Shown one piece after another: positions 35,791-46,558 of a DNA stretch of 64,000 nucleotides. Source of the DNA: Conexibacter arvalis. Its GTDB lineage: Bacteria; Actinomycetota; Thermoleophilia; Solirubrobacterales; Solirubrobacteraceae. The DNA lies in contig NZ_JACHNU010000001.1 of NCBI RefSeq assembly GCF_014199525.1, positions 1,404,182 to 1,468,181 on the forward strand, written 5' to 3'. The notes under the pieces are model-generated. The model searched no databases, had not been told where the DNA came from, and was given only the letters and a program-made list of their open reading frames with translations. The stretch's first letter is position 1. Each line of letters starts with the position of its first letter. The translations under genes were made by a program, and so were the position numbers.

Positions 35791-36432
35791 ATGGGAGATC
35801 TGATCCAGCTCGCGACTCGTCGGACGGTCGCGGTCGAGCGGGCGACGGCGCCGCCGCGGGTGACCTTCTTCTTCGACCTCGCGTCGCCGTACACGTACCT
35901 GGCGGCAGAGCGGATCGACCGCCGCTTCGCCGGCGCGCAGTGGCGGCCGGCGATCGGCCGTCGCCTCGACGCCGGCCCGCTCGCGCGCGGGATGGTCGAC
36001 ACGCGCGAGCTCGACGCGGCCGAGCGCCGCGCGCGCGAGCTGCACATGCCGCTGGTGTGGCCGGAGCGCTTCCCCGGCGCCGTGCCGTTCGCGATGCGGG
36101 CGGCGGCCTACGCCGCGAGCCGCGGTCGCGGCCCGGCCTTCGCGATCGCGGTCGGGCGGCTCGCCTTCTGCGGCGGCTTCGACGTCGAGGACCCGCGCAT
36201 GCTCGCGGAGGCGGCGGCCGCGGCCGGGCTCGACGTCGACGAGACGCTCGACGCGGCCGAGGATCCCCGGCGCGATCGCGAGCTGGAGGCAGCCGGCCGT
36301 GCGCTGTGGGTCGGCGGCGGCGGGGTGCTGCCGGCGGTCCGTCACGGGAACGGGCTCTTCAGCGGCGAGCAGGGCGTCACGGCCGCCATGTTCGCGCTGC
36401 CGGCGGTCGTATCAGCTCAGCGCGGGCGCTGA
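35791..36432 (+). CDS. DsbA-family protein of the 2-hydroxychromene-2-carboxylate isomerase type
   Basis: 213 residues. Thioredoxin-fold start VTFFFDLASPYTYLAAERIDRRF, with Ser-Pro-Tyr instead of a CxxC, as in glutathione-dependent HCCA isomerases. C-terminal region GVLPAVRHGNGLFSGEQGV also fits. Members isomerise aromatic catabolites or serve as oxidoreductase-like helpers; substrate here unknown. ATG 35791 is preceded by GAAGGGAGG. Divergent from the HxlR regulator, which commonly controls an adjacent gene. Confidence 0.85.
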   Translation: MGDLIQLATRRTVAVERATAPPRVTFFFDLASPYTYLAAERIDRRFAGAQWRPAIGRRLDAGPLARGMVDTRELDAAERRARELHMPLVWPERFPGAVPFAMRAAAYAASRGRGPAFAIAVGRLAFCGGFDVEDPRMLAEAAAAAGLDVDETLDAAEDPRRDRELEAAGRALWVGGGGVLPAVRHGNGLFSGEQGVTAAMFALPAVVSAQRGR

Positions 36433-36509
36433 GCCGGTCGGCGCGTGAGCGCTTCCTCATCCGCGCCGACCTCAAAACGGGTGCCGGCGCTGTCACAATC
36501 CAGGGAGGG

Positions 36510-38192
36510 ATGGACCGAGTACTGCGATATGCGTATCGCCGGCTCGGCCGGCGCTATCCGCTGACCGTCGTCGTCCTCCAGTTCCAGATCGCGCACCTGC
36601 TCGCGCTCGGCGGGATCGTGCTCCTCCGGCTCTACCAGCCGATGAGCAACGAGACCTTCGTGCTCCTGCTGGTCGTGGCCGAGGTGCTGGTGGCGCTCGA
36701 CAACGTGAGCTCGACCCTGCTCGCGCGGCGGCTGCTGCGTCCGGTCAGAGCTTGGCTGGACGGGGCGCGCGACCGCTCCGCGACGACCGCTGCCTGGCGG
36801 GCGCTGACCAGCCTGCCCAGCGACTACACCCGCCGCGTGCCGACCGTTCCGATCGCGCTCGTGATCATCCCCTTCGCCGTCTTCGCGACGCTGAAGCTCG
36901 ACCTGCCGCCCTGGTCGGCGCTGGCGATCCTGCTCGGGATGCTGCTGACGCTCTCCTACGGCGCCCTGCTGCGCTTCTTCTTCCTCGAGTCGCTGCTGCG
37001 TCCGGTGCTGGAGGACGTCGCGCTGCAGATGCCCGAGAGCTTCGAGCCCGGCCGCGCCGGCGTCTCGCTGCGGCGGCGGCTGCTGATCGGCCTGCCGGCG
37101 ATCAACATCCTCACCGGCGTGATCGTCGCCGGGATCGAGATGAACCGGCACGGGGCGAAGCTCGACGACCTCGGGCCGGCGGTCGTGATCGCGGTCGCGA
37201 CCGCGTTCGTGATCTCGCTGGAGCTGACGATCCTGCTGTCGCGCTCGATCTTCGACCCGATCGATCAGCTGCGCTCGGCGACCGAGCGGGTCGGCCGCGG
37301 CGACCTCAGCACGCGCGTGCCGGTCGTCTCCAACGACGAGACCGGCCGCCTCGCGCAGTCGTTCAACGACATGGTCGCCGGCCTGGAGGAGCGCGAGCGG
37401 CTGCACGAGGCCTTCGACGCGTACGTCGGCCCTGACGTGACCGAGATGGTGCTGCGCGACGGCACCCACCTGCACGGCGAGGAGCACGAGGTCTCGGTGC
37501 TCGTGCTCGACATCCGCGACTTCACGGCGATGGCCGAGCAGGCCTCGGCCGGGCGCATCGTCGACTTCCTGAACGAGTTCTACGGGCTCGTCGTGCCGAT
37601 CATCGAGCGGCGCGGCGGACGGGCCGACAAGTACGTCGGCGACGGCCTGCTGGCGATCTTCGGGGCTCCGGAGCCGCTCGCGGACCACGCCGACCGGGCG
37701 GTCGCCGCGGCGCTCGAGATCGCCGTCGCGATCCGCGACCGCTACGACGACGTCCACGTCGGCATCGGCGTCAACTCCGGCCCGGTCGTCGCCGGCACCG
37801 TCGGCGGCGGCGGCCATGTCGAGTACACGGTCATCGGCGACGCCGTCAACACGGCCGACCGCGTCGAGCAGGTGACCCGCCAGACCGGCGACACCGTGCT
37901 CGTGACGGAGGCGACGCGCGCGCTGCTGCGCGAGGAGCACGGGCGCTTCGAGAACCGGCCCGCGGTCAAGCTGAAGGGCAAGAGCGAGCGCGTGCAGCTG
38001 TGGGCGCCGAAGGCGGTCAGCGCCACCGCCGCCGGCTCGCCGGACGGGACCGAGCCGAGGACCGGGGAGCACGCGCGCCAGGAGCAGTCCCGTCCGGGGA
38101 CCGAGCCGAGGACCGGCGAGCATGCTCCGGTCGAGCCGGCGACGGGCGAGCATCCGACCGATCCCCGCGGCGAGGCCGTCCCCGCGTCGTAG
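36510..38192 (+). CDS. Membrane class III adenylate/guanylate cyclase with HAMP domain
   Basis: 560 residues. Six hydrophobic helices in two groups (about 20-150 and 185-245), HAMP (about 245-300, FDPIDQLRSATERVGRGDLSTRVPV), then a cyclase domain (about 325-495): VSVLVLDIRDFTAMAEQ, GGRADKYVGDGLLAIFGAP with metal-binding Asp, VGIGVNSGPVVAGTVG, VIGDAVNTADRVE. It makes cAMP or cGMP inside the cell in response to an unknown membrane signal. The last 55 residues contain a repeated GTEPRTGEHA motif. ATG 36510 has GGGAGGG very close before it; an upstream extension is only GC-rich noise. Confidence 0.93.
   Translation: MDRVLRYAYRRLGRRYPLTVVVLQFQIAHLLALGGIVLLRLYQPMSNETFVLLLVVAEVLVALDNVSSTLLARRLLRPVRAWLDGARDRSATTAAWRALTSLPSDYTRRVPTVPIALVIIPFAVFATLKLDLPPWSALAILLGMLLTLSYGALLRFFFLESLLRPVLEDVALQMPESFEPGRAGVSLRRRLLIGLPAINILTGVIVAGIEMNRHGAKLDDLGPAVVIAVATAFVISLELTILLSRSIFDPIDQLRSATERVGRGDLSTRVPVVSNDETGRLAQSFNDMVAGLEERERLHEAFDAYVGPDVTEMVLRDGTHLHGEEHEVSVLVLDIRDFTAMAEQASAGRIVDFLNEFYGLVVPIIERRGGRADKYVGDGLLAIFGAPEPLADHADRAVAAALEIAVAIRDRYDDVHVGIGVNSGPVVAGTVGGGGHVEYTVIGDAVNTADRVEQVTRQTGDTVLVTEATRALLREEHGRFENRPAVKLKGKSERVQLWAPKAVSATAAGSPDGTEPRTGEHARQEQSRPGTEPRTGEHAPVEPATGEHPTDPRGEAVPAS
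38046..38130 (+). repeat. Tandem coding repeat in cyclase tail
   Basis: Two near-identical copies of DNA coding GTEPRTGEHA, followed by a shorter PATGEH copy, lie at the end of the cyclase gene. They may have grown by slippage or unequal exchange. A flexible acidic/basic tail is all that can be inferred. Confidence 0.6.
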
Positions 38193-38197
38193 CATGA

Positions 38198-38228
38198 GAA
38201 GAGGCCCGGATTCCTTCCGGGCCTCTTC
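38198..38228 (+). terminator. Intrinsic terminator of the cyclase gene
   Basis: Perfect 13-bp stem (GAAGAGGCCCGGA/TCCGGGCCTCTTC), 5-nt loop, followed by CTTGTC. Starts 6 nt past the cyclase stop. Confidence 0.8.
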
Positions 38229-38526
38229 CTTGTCGACGGCTCCTATGGGGACGGGCGAGGTCGGGGGTCCATGCCCGCCCGGAGCGATGCGTCGCGGACC
38301 GGGTGTTGGGAGGCGCCGAGGTCGGTCGGCTCACCCGGTCATCTGTCGGGATCGAAGGAGGTCGTGCCATCTCCTCGCCCCAGCCGCACTATGCGCGCTC
38401 CCAGCGCCGTGCGCAACCCCCCGGTCCGCCGTCATACGAAGCTCATACAGGCTCATCAAGTTGTACGAAAGGTCGCGCATCCTCGTACCAGCTCATCGGC
38501 GCTGCCGCGCGGTTTAGCATCGGCCC
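38229..38526. other. Intergenic region before the ThDP enzyme gene
   Basis: About 300 nt without a convincing gene. The stretch 38430-38515 is less GC-rich and holds short direct repeats of the type TCATAC/GCTCAT, so a promoter for the downstream gene probably lies there; I cannot fix the boxes. Confidence 0.4.
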
Positions 38527-40176
38527 ATGTCAACGGACACGCAGCAGGAGACGCGGTTGCACGGCGGTCGACTGATCGCGCGCCGCATCAAGGCCCACGG
38601 CGTCACGAAGCTCTTCACGCTCTCCGGCGGTCACATCTTCCCGATCTACGACGGCTGCCGCGAGGAGGGCATCGACATCGTCGACGTCCGCCACGAGCAG
38701 ACGGCGGCGTTCGCCGCGGAGGGGTGGGCGAAGGTCACGCGGACCCCCGGGGTAGCCGCGGTCACGGCGGGTCCTGGCGTGACGAACGCGCTCAGCGCGC
38801 TCGCGTCCGCGCAGTCGAACAACTCGCCGATGCTGATGCTCGGCGGTCGTGCGCCCGCGCTCCGATGGGGCCGCGGCTCGCTGCAGGAGATCGACCATAT
38901 CCCGTTCGTGCGGCCGCTCGCGAAGCTGGCGACGACCCCCGACGGGACCGAGGAGATCCCCGGCCTCGTCGACGACGCCCTGCGCGCGGCGATGACGCCC
39001 CACTCGGGGCCGACCTTCCTCGACTTCTCGATGGATCACGTCTTCAGCGAGGCGGCCGAGCCAGAGAGCGACGCGAGACTGCTGCAGCCCCATCTCGGCC
39101 CCGGCGCCGACGGCGACGCGATCGAGCGCGCCGGGCGGCTGCTCCAGCAGGCCGAGCGGCCGGTCGTGATGGCGGGCACGAACCTCTACTGGGGCCACGG
39201 CGAGCAGGCGCTCAGAGCGCTCGCCGAGGAGCTGGGGATCCCGGTCTTCCTCAACGGGCTCGCGCGCGGCTGCCTCTCGGCCGACCACGAGCTGTTCTTC
39301 TCGCGGTCGCGCGGCGCCGCGCTGAAGGGCGCCGACGTCGCGCTGGTGATCGGCGTCCCGATGGACTTCCGGCTCGGCTTCGGCGAGTCGTTCGGCGCCG
39401 ACACAGAGCTGATCGCGATCGACGTCGCGGAGCCGGTCCGCGAGCACCCGCGCGCGGTCGCCGCGGAGCTGTACGGCGCGCTGCCGGCGACGCTCGACGC
39501 GCTGCGCGTCGCGGCCGCCGGCGGTCCCGACCGCTCGCGCTGGCACGAGCAGCTGCGCGCCGTCGAGGAGGAGAAGCATGCGGCGGAGGCGGCCGAGCTG
39601 AACGACGAGCGCGCGCCGCTGCACCCGATGCGGCTCTACAAGGGGCTCGCCGAGGTGATCGACCGCAACGCGATCGTCGTCTGCGACGGCGGCGACTTCG
39701 TCTCCTACGCGGGCCGCGTCGTCGACTCCTACGAGCCGGGCTGCTGGCTCGACCCGGGTCCGTTCGGCTGCCTCGGCAGCGGACCGGGCTACGCGCTCGC
39801 GGCGAAGATGGCGAGACCGGAGCGGCAGGTCGTGCTGCTCTACGGCGACGGCGCCTTCGGCTTCGCCGGGATGGAGTACGACACGCTCGCGCGCCACGGC
39901 GTCGACGTCGTCGGCGTGATGGGCAACAACGGCATCTGGGCACTGGAGAAGCACCCGATGGAGTTCCTCTACGGCTACTCGGTCGCCGCCGAGCTGCGCC
40001 CCGCGACCCGCTACGACGAGGTCGTCAGATCGCTCGGCGGACACGGCGAGCTGGTCGAGCGTCCGCAGGACCTGCGCGGCGCGCTCGACCGCGCCTTCTC
40101 GGCCGGGGTGCCGGCGCTGGTCAACGTGCTCACGGACCCGACGGTCGTCTACCCGCGCAAGTCGAACCTGGCCTAG
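38527..40176 (+). CDS. ThDP-dependent enzyme of the acetolactate synthase family (IlvG-like)
   Basis: 549 residues. Three-domain ThDP fold: N-terminal Pyr domain with the activating Glu in [32 protein letters not shown], central domain ([34 protein letters not shown]), C-terminal PP domain with [15 protein letters not shown] ending VMGNN. Candidates are a catabolic acetolactate synthase, an oxalyl-CoA or 2-hydroxyacyl-CoA lyase relative. No small regulatory subunit or ilv genes are nearby, so a role in isoleucine-valine synthesis is not supported by context. ATG 38527. Confidence 0.9.
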   Translation: MSTDTQQETRLHGGRLIARRIKAHGVTKLFTLSGGHIFPIYDGCREEGIDIVDVRHEQTAAFAAEGWAKVTRTPGVAAVTAGPGVTNALSALASAQSNNSPMLMLGGRAPALRWGRGSLQEIDHIPFVRPLAKLATTPDGTEEIPGLVDDALRAAMTPHSGPTFLDFSMDHVFSEAAEPESDARLLQPHLGPGADGDAIERAGRLLQQAERPVVMAGTNLYWGHGEQALRALAEELGIPVFLNGLARGCLSADHELFFSRSRGAALKGADVALVIGVPMDFRLGFGESFGADTELIAIDVAEPVREHPRAVAAELYGALPATLDALRVAAAGGPDRSRWHEQLRAVEEEKHAAEAAELNDERAPLHPMRLYKGLAEVIDRNAIVVCDGGDFVSYAGRVVDSYEPGCWLDPGPFGCLGSGPGYALAAKMARPERQVVLLYGDGAFGFAGMEYDTLARHGVDVVGVMGNNGIWALEKHPMEFLYGYSVAAELRPATRYDEVVRSLGGHGELVERPQDLRGALDRAFSAGVPALVNVLTDPTVVYPRKSNLA

Positions 40177-40254
40177 CGATCGTGGCCCGGCGCGCGTCGC
40201 GCCGGCGCGGGCGCGACGCGGTCCCACGCGACGAGACGACTCCGTACCCAAAAA

Positions 40255-40289
40255 GAGGAAACCGCCCGCATCATGCGGACGGTTTCCTC
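40255..40289. terminator. Bidirectional intrinsic terminator
   Basis: Stem GAGGAAACCG/CGGTTTCCTC extended by CCGCA/TGCGG (one mismatch, TCA loop). On the minus strand it is followed by TTTTTGGG, so it ends the ppx-side transcript well; it also follows the ThDP gene by about 80 nt on the plus strand. Confidence 0.8.
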
Positions 40290-40533
40290 AAAGCGGCCCA
40301 ATCAGGACGGGCAGGGGTACGTGCCTTGAAAGGGCCTATCAATGGTCCGGACGGCGGGAGGCGCCGTGTTCATGCGGCTTCGCCCGGACCTATGGGTCGG
40401 GCAGCCGACTCGCTTGCACGAACCCGATGCCCGACAGGCCGAGTTTGCCCGAGTGGTTCGAGCGCAAACAATCGAACATCCGTCCAGGTCGGTTTGGCAC
40501 CTGAACCGCATCGGGTAGGGGTGGTGGTTTGCG
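40290..40533. other. Gene-free stretch between terminator and ppx
   Basis: About 240 nt. Frames here have no family similarity and irregular codon use. It may be the 3' untranslated part of the ppx transcript. Nothing else seen. Confidence 0.4.
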
Positions 40534-41469
40534 CTACGGCCTGGCGCGCGCACGTTCCAGCAGCACTCCGTGGAGGATGTCATGTTCAGACACCTCGGTG
40601 CGCCGGAAACCGAAGGCTCGAAGGACCTCGATGAGGATCACGAGGCCGGCGACGATCACCGGCGCGCGATCGGGATGGAGGCCGCGGATCTGCTGGCGTG
40701 CGGTGAGCGGGAGCTGCGCCAGGCGGGCGAGTTGGAGCTCGGCCGTCCCGAGCTCCGCGACGTAGCCGTGGACGCGGGCGGGGTCGTAGGGCTCCAGCTC
40801 CTGGTCGATCGCGGCCAGCGAGGTCGCCGTGCCGGCGACGCCGATCGCCGCCTGCGCCCGCGAGCGCACCTCCTGCGGGACGAGCGCGTCGAGGATGCGG
40901 CGGATCTCGGCGGCGAGCGACTGCAGCTCGTGCGGGCGCGGCGGGTCGTGGCGGATGTGGCGCTCGGTCTGGCGCACGACCCCGGCCTGGGTCGTGACGT
41001 GGAAGTCGACGTCGCCGGCGTGCCCGACGACCAGCTCGGTCGAGCCGCCGCCGATGTCGTAGACGAGCAGCGGCGTCGCGTCGTCCGGGTCGCGGTCGTG
41101 CGTGGCGCCGAGGAACGTCAGCTGCGCCTCGCGCTCGCCCGCGATCGTCTGCGCGTCGAGGCCGTAGCGGTCGCGCACCTGGGTGGCGAAGTCGGCGCCG
41201 TTGGCGGCGTCGCGGACGGCGCTGGTGAGGACGGCGAGGCGCGCGTCGGCCGGGACCTCGGCGGCGTCGAGCGCGTCGCGGTAGGCGTCGAGCGTCGCGA
41301 AGACGCGGCCGACGGCGGCGTCGTCGAGGCGGCCGCTGAGGTCGACCCTGTCGCCGAGGCGCGTGACCTGCGAGCGGCGGTCGAGCTCGACGATGCGGCC
41401 GTCGGGCGCGACGTCCGCGATCAGCAGGCGGGTCGAGTTGGTGCCGATGTCGACGGCTCCGATGCGCAT
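40534..41469 (-). CDS. ppx: Ppx/GppA exopolyphosphatase-type phosphatase
   Basis: 311 residues. ASKHA-fold enzyme that removes phosphate from polyphosphate or pppGpp. Starts MRIGAVDIGTNSTRLLIADV (phosphate 1 site); then VLTSAVRDAANGADF, ERE in TIAGEREAQLTFLG, LLVYDIGGGSTELVVG (phosphate 2 site) and GVAGTATSLAAIDQEL. It is the short form without the HD-like C-terminal domain. Next gene upstream on the same strand is the dehydrogenase, about 30 nt away. Confidence 0.94.
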   Translation of the reverse strand: MRIGAVDIGTNSTRLLIADVAPDGRIVELDRRSQVTRLGDRVDLSGRLDDAAVGRVFATLDAYRDALDAAEVPADARLAVLTSAVRDAANGADFATQVRDRYGLDAQTIAGEREAQLTFLGATHDRDPDDATPLLVYDIGGGSTELVVGHAGDVDFHVTTQAGVVRQTERHIRHDPPRPHELQSLAAEIRRILDALVPQEVRSRAQAAIGVAGTATSLAAIDQELEPYDPARVHGYVAELGTAELQLARLAQLPLTARQQIRGLHPDRAPVIVAGLVILIEVLRAFGFRRTEVSEHDILHGVLLERARARP

Positions 41470-41499
41470 CCGGGCTGATCCTACGAGCTGGCGGTGCGG

Positions 41500-42438
41500 C
41501 TACGCGCGGGGTGCCGGGACGGCGTGGGGCAGCGGCTCGCCGGCGAGGCCGGCGAGGACGTTGCCGACGGCCAGCTCCGTCATGCGCCCGCGGGTACGGG
41601 TCGTGGCGGATCCGACGTGCGGCAGCACGAGCACGTTCGGCGCCGCCAGCAGCGGATGGTCGGCCGGCAGCGGCTCGGGGTCGGTGACGTCGAGCGCCGC
41701 GCCGCCGATCGCGCCGGCGTGGAGCGCGGCGATCAGCGCGTCGGTGTCGACGATCGGGCCGCGCGCCGTGTTGACGAGGATCGCGGTCGGCTTCATCCGC
41801 TCCAGCGCCGCCGCGTCGATCAGGTGGCGGGTCGCGGGCGTCAGCGGGACGTGCAGCGAGACGAAGTCGGAGCGCTCGAGCAGCTCGGGCAGCGGCGTGC
41901 CGCCCCGGCTGGTGCCCTCCAGGACCTCCATGTCGAAGCCCGCGGCCCGGCGCGCGACCGCCGCGCCGATGCGACCGGCGCCGACGATCCCGAGCGTCGC
42001 GCCCGCGAGGTCGCGGCCGAGGTGGCCGTCTGGCTTGAAGGCACCCCAGCGGCCCTCGGTGACGATGGCCATCGACTCGGGCAGGCGGCGCGCGGCGGCG
42101 AGCAGCAGCGCGAACGCGAGGTCGGCGGTCGCGTCGGTCAGCACGTCGGGCGTGTTGCCGACCGCGACGCCGCGCGCATGGGCGGCGGCGACGTCGACGT
42201 TGTCGTAGCCGACGCCGTAGTTCGCGACCGTTCTGATGCGCGGGCAGGCGTCGAGCAGCTCGCCGTCGACCGTGTCGGTCAGCGTGCAGAGCAGCGCGTC
42301 GGCCTCGCGCGCCCGCTCGAGCAGCGTCGCGCGGTCGATCGGCTGGTCCTCCTCCCACACGTCCATCGTGTGTCCGGCGGCGGGAATGCGAGCGAGCGCG
42401 CCGCCGGGATAGCGGCGCGTGACGAAGACGGTGGCCAT
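41500..42438 (-). CDS. D-2-hydroxyacid dehydrogenase (glyoxylate/hydroxypyruvate reductase type)
   Basis: 312 residues from ATG 42438. NAD(P)-dependent reduction of a 2-oxoacid. Seen: TVANYGVGYDNVDVAAAHARGVAVGNTPDVLTDATADLA, Rossmann motif LGIVGAGRIGAAVARRA, catalytic Arg in VNTARGPIVD, Glu in VTDPEPLP and His in VLPHVGSAT. In the same frame the reading is open upstream through the antisense of tRNA-fMet into the integrated recombinase; the conserved start and the dehydrogenase family length argue that 42438 is the true start. Confidence 0.93.
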   Translation of the reverse strand: MATVFVTRRYPGGALARIPAAGHTMDVWEEDQPIDRATLLERAREADALLCTLTDTVDGELLDACPRIRTVANYGVGYDNVDVAAAHARGVAVGNTPDVLTDATADLAFALLLAAARRLPESMAIVTEGRWGAFKPDGHLGRDLAGATLGIVGAGRIGAAVARRAAGFDMEVLEGTSRGGTPLPELLERSDFVSLHVPLTPATRHLIDAAALERMKPTAILVNTARGPIVDTDALIAALHAGAIGGAALDVTDPEPLPADHPLLAAPNVLVLPHVGSATTRTRGRMTELAVGNVLAGLAGEPLPHAVPAPRA

Positions 42439-42522
42439 CCCCGGATCGTAGGCCCGCGACCCCGTTCGCGCCGGTTTGGCACGCCGCCACGACCCCGCCC
42501 GCCACATCTCGAGCGAGTGCGC

Positions 42523-42528
42523 TAGAAT
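42523..42528 (+). promoter_or_regulatory. Probable -10 box of tRNA-fMet
   Basis: TAGAAT, 12 nt before the tRNA 5' end, in an otherwise GC-rich stretch. A matching -35 box is not clear. Confidence 0.4.
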
Positions 42529-42539
42529 CATTCGTCCGC

Positions 42540-44395
<1,856 letters not shown>

Positions 44396-44400
44396 CTAGA

Positions 44401-44607
44401 TCAAGGTCGCCGTGGTCGTCGCAAGATCGCAGCCTGACCTGGCTGCTCCCGCGCCGCACGCCGAAGCAGGCGCAGGATCACCCGAACCTGCCGACCGCGC
44501 TGATGGGCGTCGGCCGCCTTCAAAGGGCCGATCTCGACGCGCAGCTCAGGGCAACCGACGGCGGCCCGCTCTCCGTCGGCGGACGGCACATCTCGCTCGG
44601 CCGTCAC
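44401..44607 (-). CDS. Small coupled ORF before the recombinase
   Basis: 68 codons from GTG 44607, which overlaps the upstream stop as GTGA and ends 5 nt before the recombinase ATG. Ends in a basic helix (RQVRVILRLLRRAAREQPGQAAILRRPRRP). Could be an excision factor or a helper of the recombinase; family not recognised. Confidence 0.5.
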   Translation of the reverse strand: MTAERDVPSADGERAAVGCPELRVEIGPLKAADAHQRGRQVRVILRLLRRAAREQPGQAAILRRPRRP

Positions 44608-45089
44608 GTCGGCAGCTCCCAGCGGCATCTGTAGCCGAGCGGGTGGGTGTCGGCGGCTCTGCGTCCGCCGCTGCTCCATCTGCCGCCGCCGGCTCTGTCG
44701 GTGACGAGCTTGAAGCCTGCCGCACGCAGCGAAGCGCCGCCCTCCTCTCTGAGCGTGTAGGTGATGACGTTGCGGTACCCGAGCGCCTTCGCGGCTCGCC
44801 ACGCGGCGCGCAGGAGCATGGAGCAGGCGTTGGGCGTGCCGTCGGTGCAGACGCGCCGGACCTCGGCGGTGAAGCCGTCCTCGAGCTTGCGCGCGACGGG
44901 ACGGCCGAGGATCGCGACGCCGCACAAGCGGTCATCGGCCTTGACGGCGACGACGCAGACGCCGGCGGCCACCGGGCGGTTGTGACGATGGTGCTCGGCG
45001 ACGAAGGCGTTCGCCTCTCTGAGCGAGGTCGGAACGATCGCGAGGCGCGGTCGATCGTCGTGCGAGCGAGCGGATCGATCTTTCGTCAA
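44604..45089 (-). CDS. XF1762-family (GNAT-like) protein
   Basis: 161 residues. SLREANAFVAEHHRHNRPVAAGVCVVAVKADDRLCGVAILGRPVARKLEDGFTAEVRRVCTDGTPNACSMLLRAAWRAAKALGYRNVITYTLREEGGASLRAAGF is the pattern of the XF1762 family carried by phages and islands, with an acetyltransferase-like fold (the R-V-C-T-D-G-T-x-N-A-C-S block). Function unknown; perhaps DNA or protein modification. Coupled to the small ORF after it. Confidence 0.8.
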   Translation of the reverse strand: MTKDRSARSHDDRPRLAIVPTSLREANAFVAEHHRHNRPVAAGVCVVAVKADDRLCGVAILGRPVARKLEDGFTAEVRRVCTDGTPNACSMLLRAAWRAAKALGYRNVITYTLREEGGASLRAAGFKLVTDRAGGGRWSSGGRRAADTHPLGYRCRWELPT

Positions 45090-45179
45090 TGGGTGGTTGG
45101 CCGGCGAAGGCGCATCCCATCGACGAAACGTCTATGGCTCGGTGATGGCGGTACAGCGGCGCCGGGCGCCGCTTTGGTT

Positions 45180-46529
45180 TCAACCTGGCCAGAGTCTTCG
45201 CGCAGCGGCAAGCTCCTTTTCGGAGAAACCGAAGTCTCCGGAGACAGCCACGACAGTGGTGTCCCAAGGGCGTCTGAACCGTACGCTCGGAGTCAGCAGG
45301 AGGCCGACGGTCATCAGCCCATCGACATCTCTAGTTGCGGCAAGAACGTCGTGGTGCCGGAGTTGCACCCAGGTGCGGAAGCCGGCCTGGATGTTCTCGT
45401 CGTGAGGGTGCGAGCAAGCGCCAAAGCCGAGATGGGCGTGACCAGCTGCACCACGGATGCTTCTCAGCCGCCACAGTATGCCGCCGCGATCGTCGGTGCT
45501 GACTTCCTGGAACGCTCTCAGGACGAAGCGACCGAAACCGGTCCGTTCGCCTACGGGCAGTCGGTCGAGTTCGGCGAGGACTCTCAACCGGTCCTCGATG
45601 CTCATTCTCTCGGCGAGCGTCGTCGCGAAATCCTCGAAGAGGGTGCGAACGATTCCGTGGGCGTTGCGGTCATCCGATGCGGCAGGAAGAAGCGGCAGCA
45701 CCGGGGAGTGAATCGGTGTTCCGTTCCCGACAAGTTGCGGGTCGAGTCTCGTCGGGAGCGCGTCATGGTCCGCGAGCGCGAGTTCGTGATAGCGCACCGG
45801 TTCGGACCCGAGTACCGCCGGTTCATCCGCGACTCGTTCCAGGTAGCGCACGACTGCGTTCGTCGACTTGAGCTGATCGAACAGAAAGTCCCAGTCACGC
45901 CGCAGCAGAACGACAGCGGGGTGCTTCGAGCCGGTCAGCGTCGGCGTGACGTCGTCTGGCGGGTCGGCGTGATCGAGCACGACCACGACGAGCCAGCGGT
46001 ACTCCTTGCCGTCGACCCGCATGGACGCCCCGCGCAGGTTCGTCAGCTCCGTCGGTTGCAGACACAGGCGGCGGATACTGCCGTTGCCCTGCCCCAAGCC
46101 TTCGATGGCCTTCTTTTCGAGCCAGCGGCGCTCTTTTTCAGGGTCCGAGGAGGGCGTCTCGCGGCTCTTCACCTGAACCGCCACGCCGAGGTCGCCAACC
46201 AACAGCGTGCCATCGCCGAGTTCACGAGTGCCCGAGCCCACGGAAGTAAGTTGGGGCTGAAACACGAAGTCGGGAAGACCCCATACTGACGCTGCGTCGT
46301 GCGTCGCAATCTCGGCGGCAAGTCCCTGTCTGACATCTCCACGCAGCGGTGACGCGCTTGGGATGTGTCGTACGAGCGGGCCGCGAGGCGTCTCTACCAC
46401 CAGAGTGAGTTCGCCTTGATCAGACGAAGCCGTGGCCGGCGCCTCATCTTGGTCCAAGCAGCACCGCTTGTATTTTTGGCCGCTCCCGCAGGGGCAGCGG
46501 TCATTGCGTCCAGCACGCCTCTTCGTCAC
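45180..46529 (-). CDS. SEC-C zinc motif plus nuclease-like domain protein
   Basis: 449 residues. Residues 7-24 (GRNDRCPCGSGQKYKRCC) are a perfect SEC-C zinc motif. Around 106-125, GDGTLLVGDLGVAVQVKSRE has the Asp...Gln-x-Lys pattern of PD-(D/E)xK nucleases of the Mrr kind. The remaining 300 residues (LVVVVLDHADPPDD, FLFDQLKSTNAVVRYLERV) match no family I know. The gene ends 30 nt after the HEPN gene upstream on the same strand, so the two probably form one defence operon. Nuclease activity is inferred. Confidence 0.72.
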   Translation of the reverse strand: MTKRRAGRNDRCPCGSGQKYKRCCLDQDEAPATASSDQGELTLVVETPRGPLVRHIPSASPLRGDVRQGLAAEIATHDAASVWGLPDFVFQPQLTSVGSGTRELGDGTLLVGDLGVAVQVKSRETPSSDPEKERRWLEKKAIEGLGQGNGSIRRLCLQPTELTNLRGASMRVDGKEYRWLVVVVLDHADPPDDVTPTLTGSKHPAVVLLRRDWDFLFDQLKSTNAVVRYLERVADEPAVLGSEPVRYHELALADHDALPTRLDPQLVGNGTPIHSPVLPLLPAASDDRNAHGIVRTLFEDFATTLAERMSIEDRLRVLAELDRLPVGERTGFGRFVLRAFQEVSTDDRGGILWRLRSIRGAAGHAHLGFGACSHPHDENIQAGFRTWVQLRHHDVLAATRDVDGLMTVGLLLTPSVRFRRPWDTTVVAVSGDFGFSEKELAAARRLWPG

Positions 46530-46558
46530 CGGGCCATGATCCCAAGCGGCTCGGAGGG

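Noticed and set aside
40302-40583. 93-codon minus-strand frame upstream of the terminator
   Set aside because: Cys/Arg/Ser-rich without a family pattern, irregular codon use, and overlaps the ppx end.
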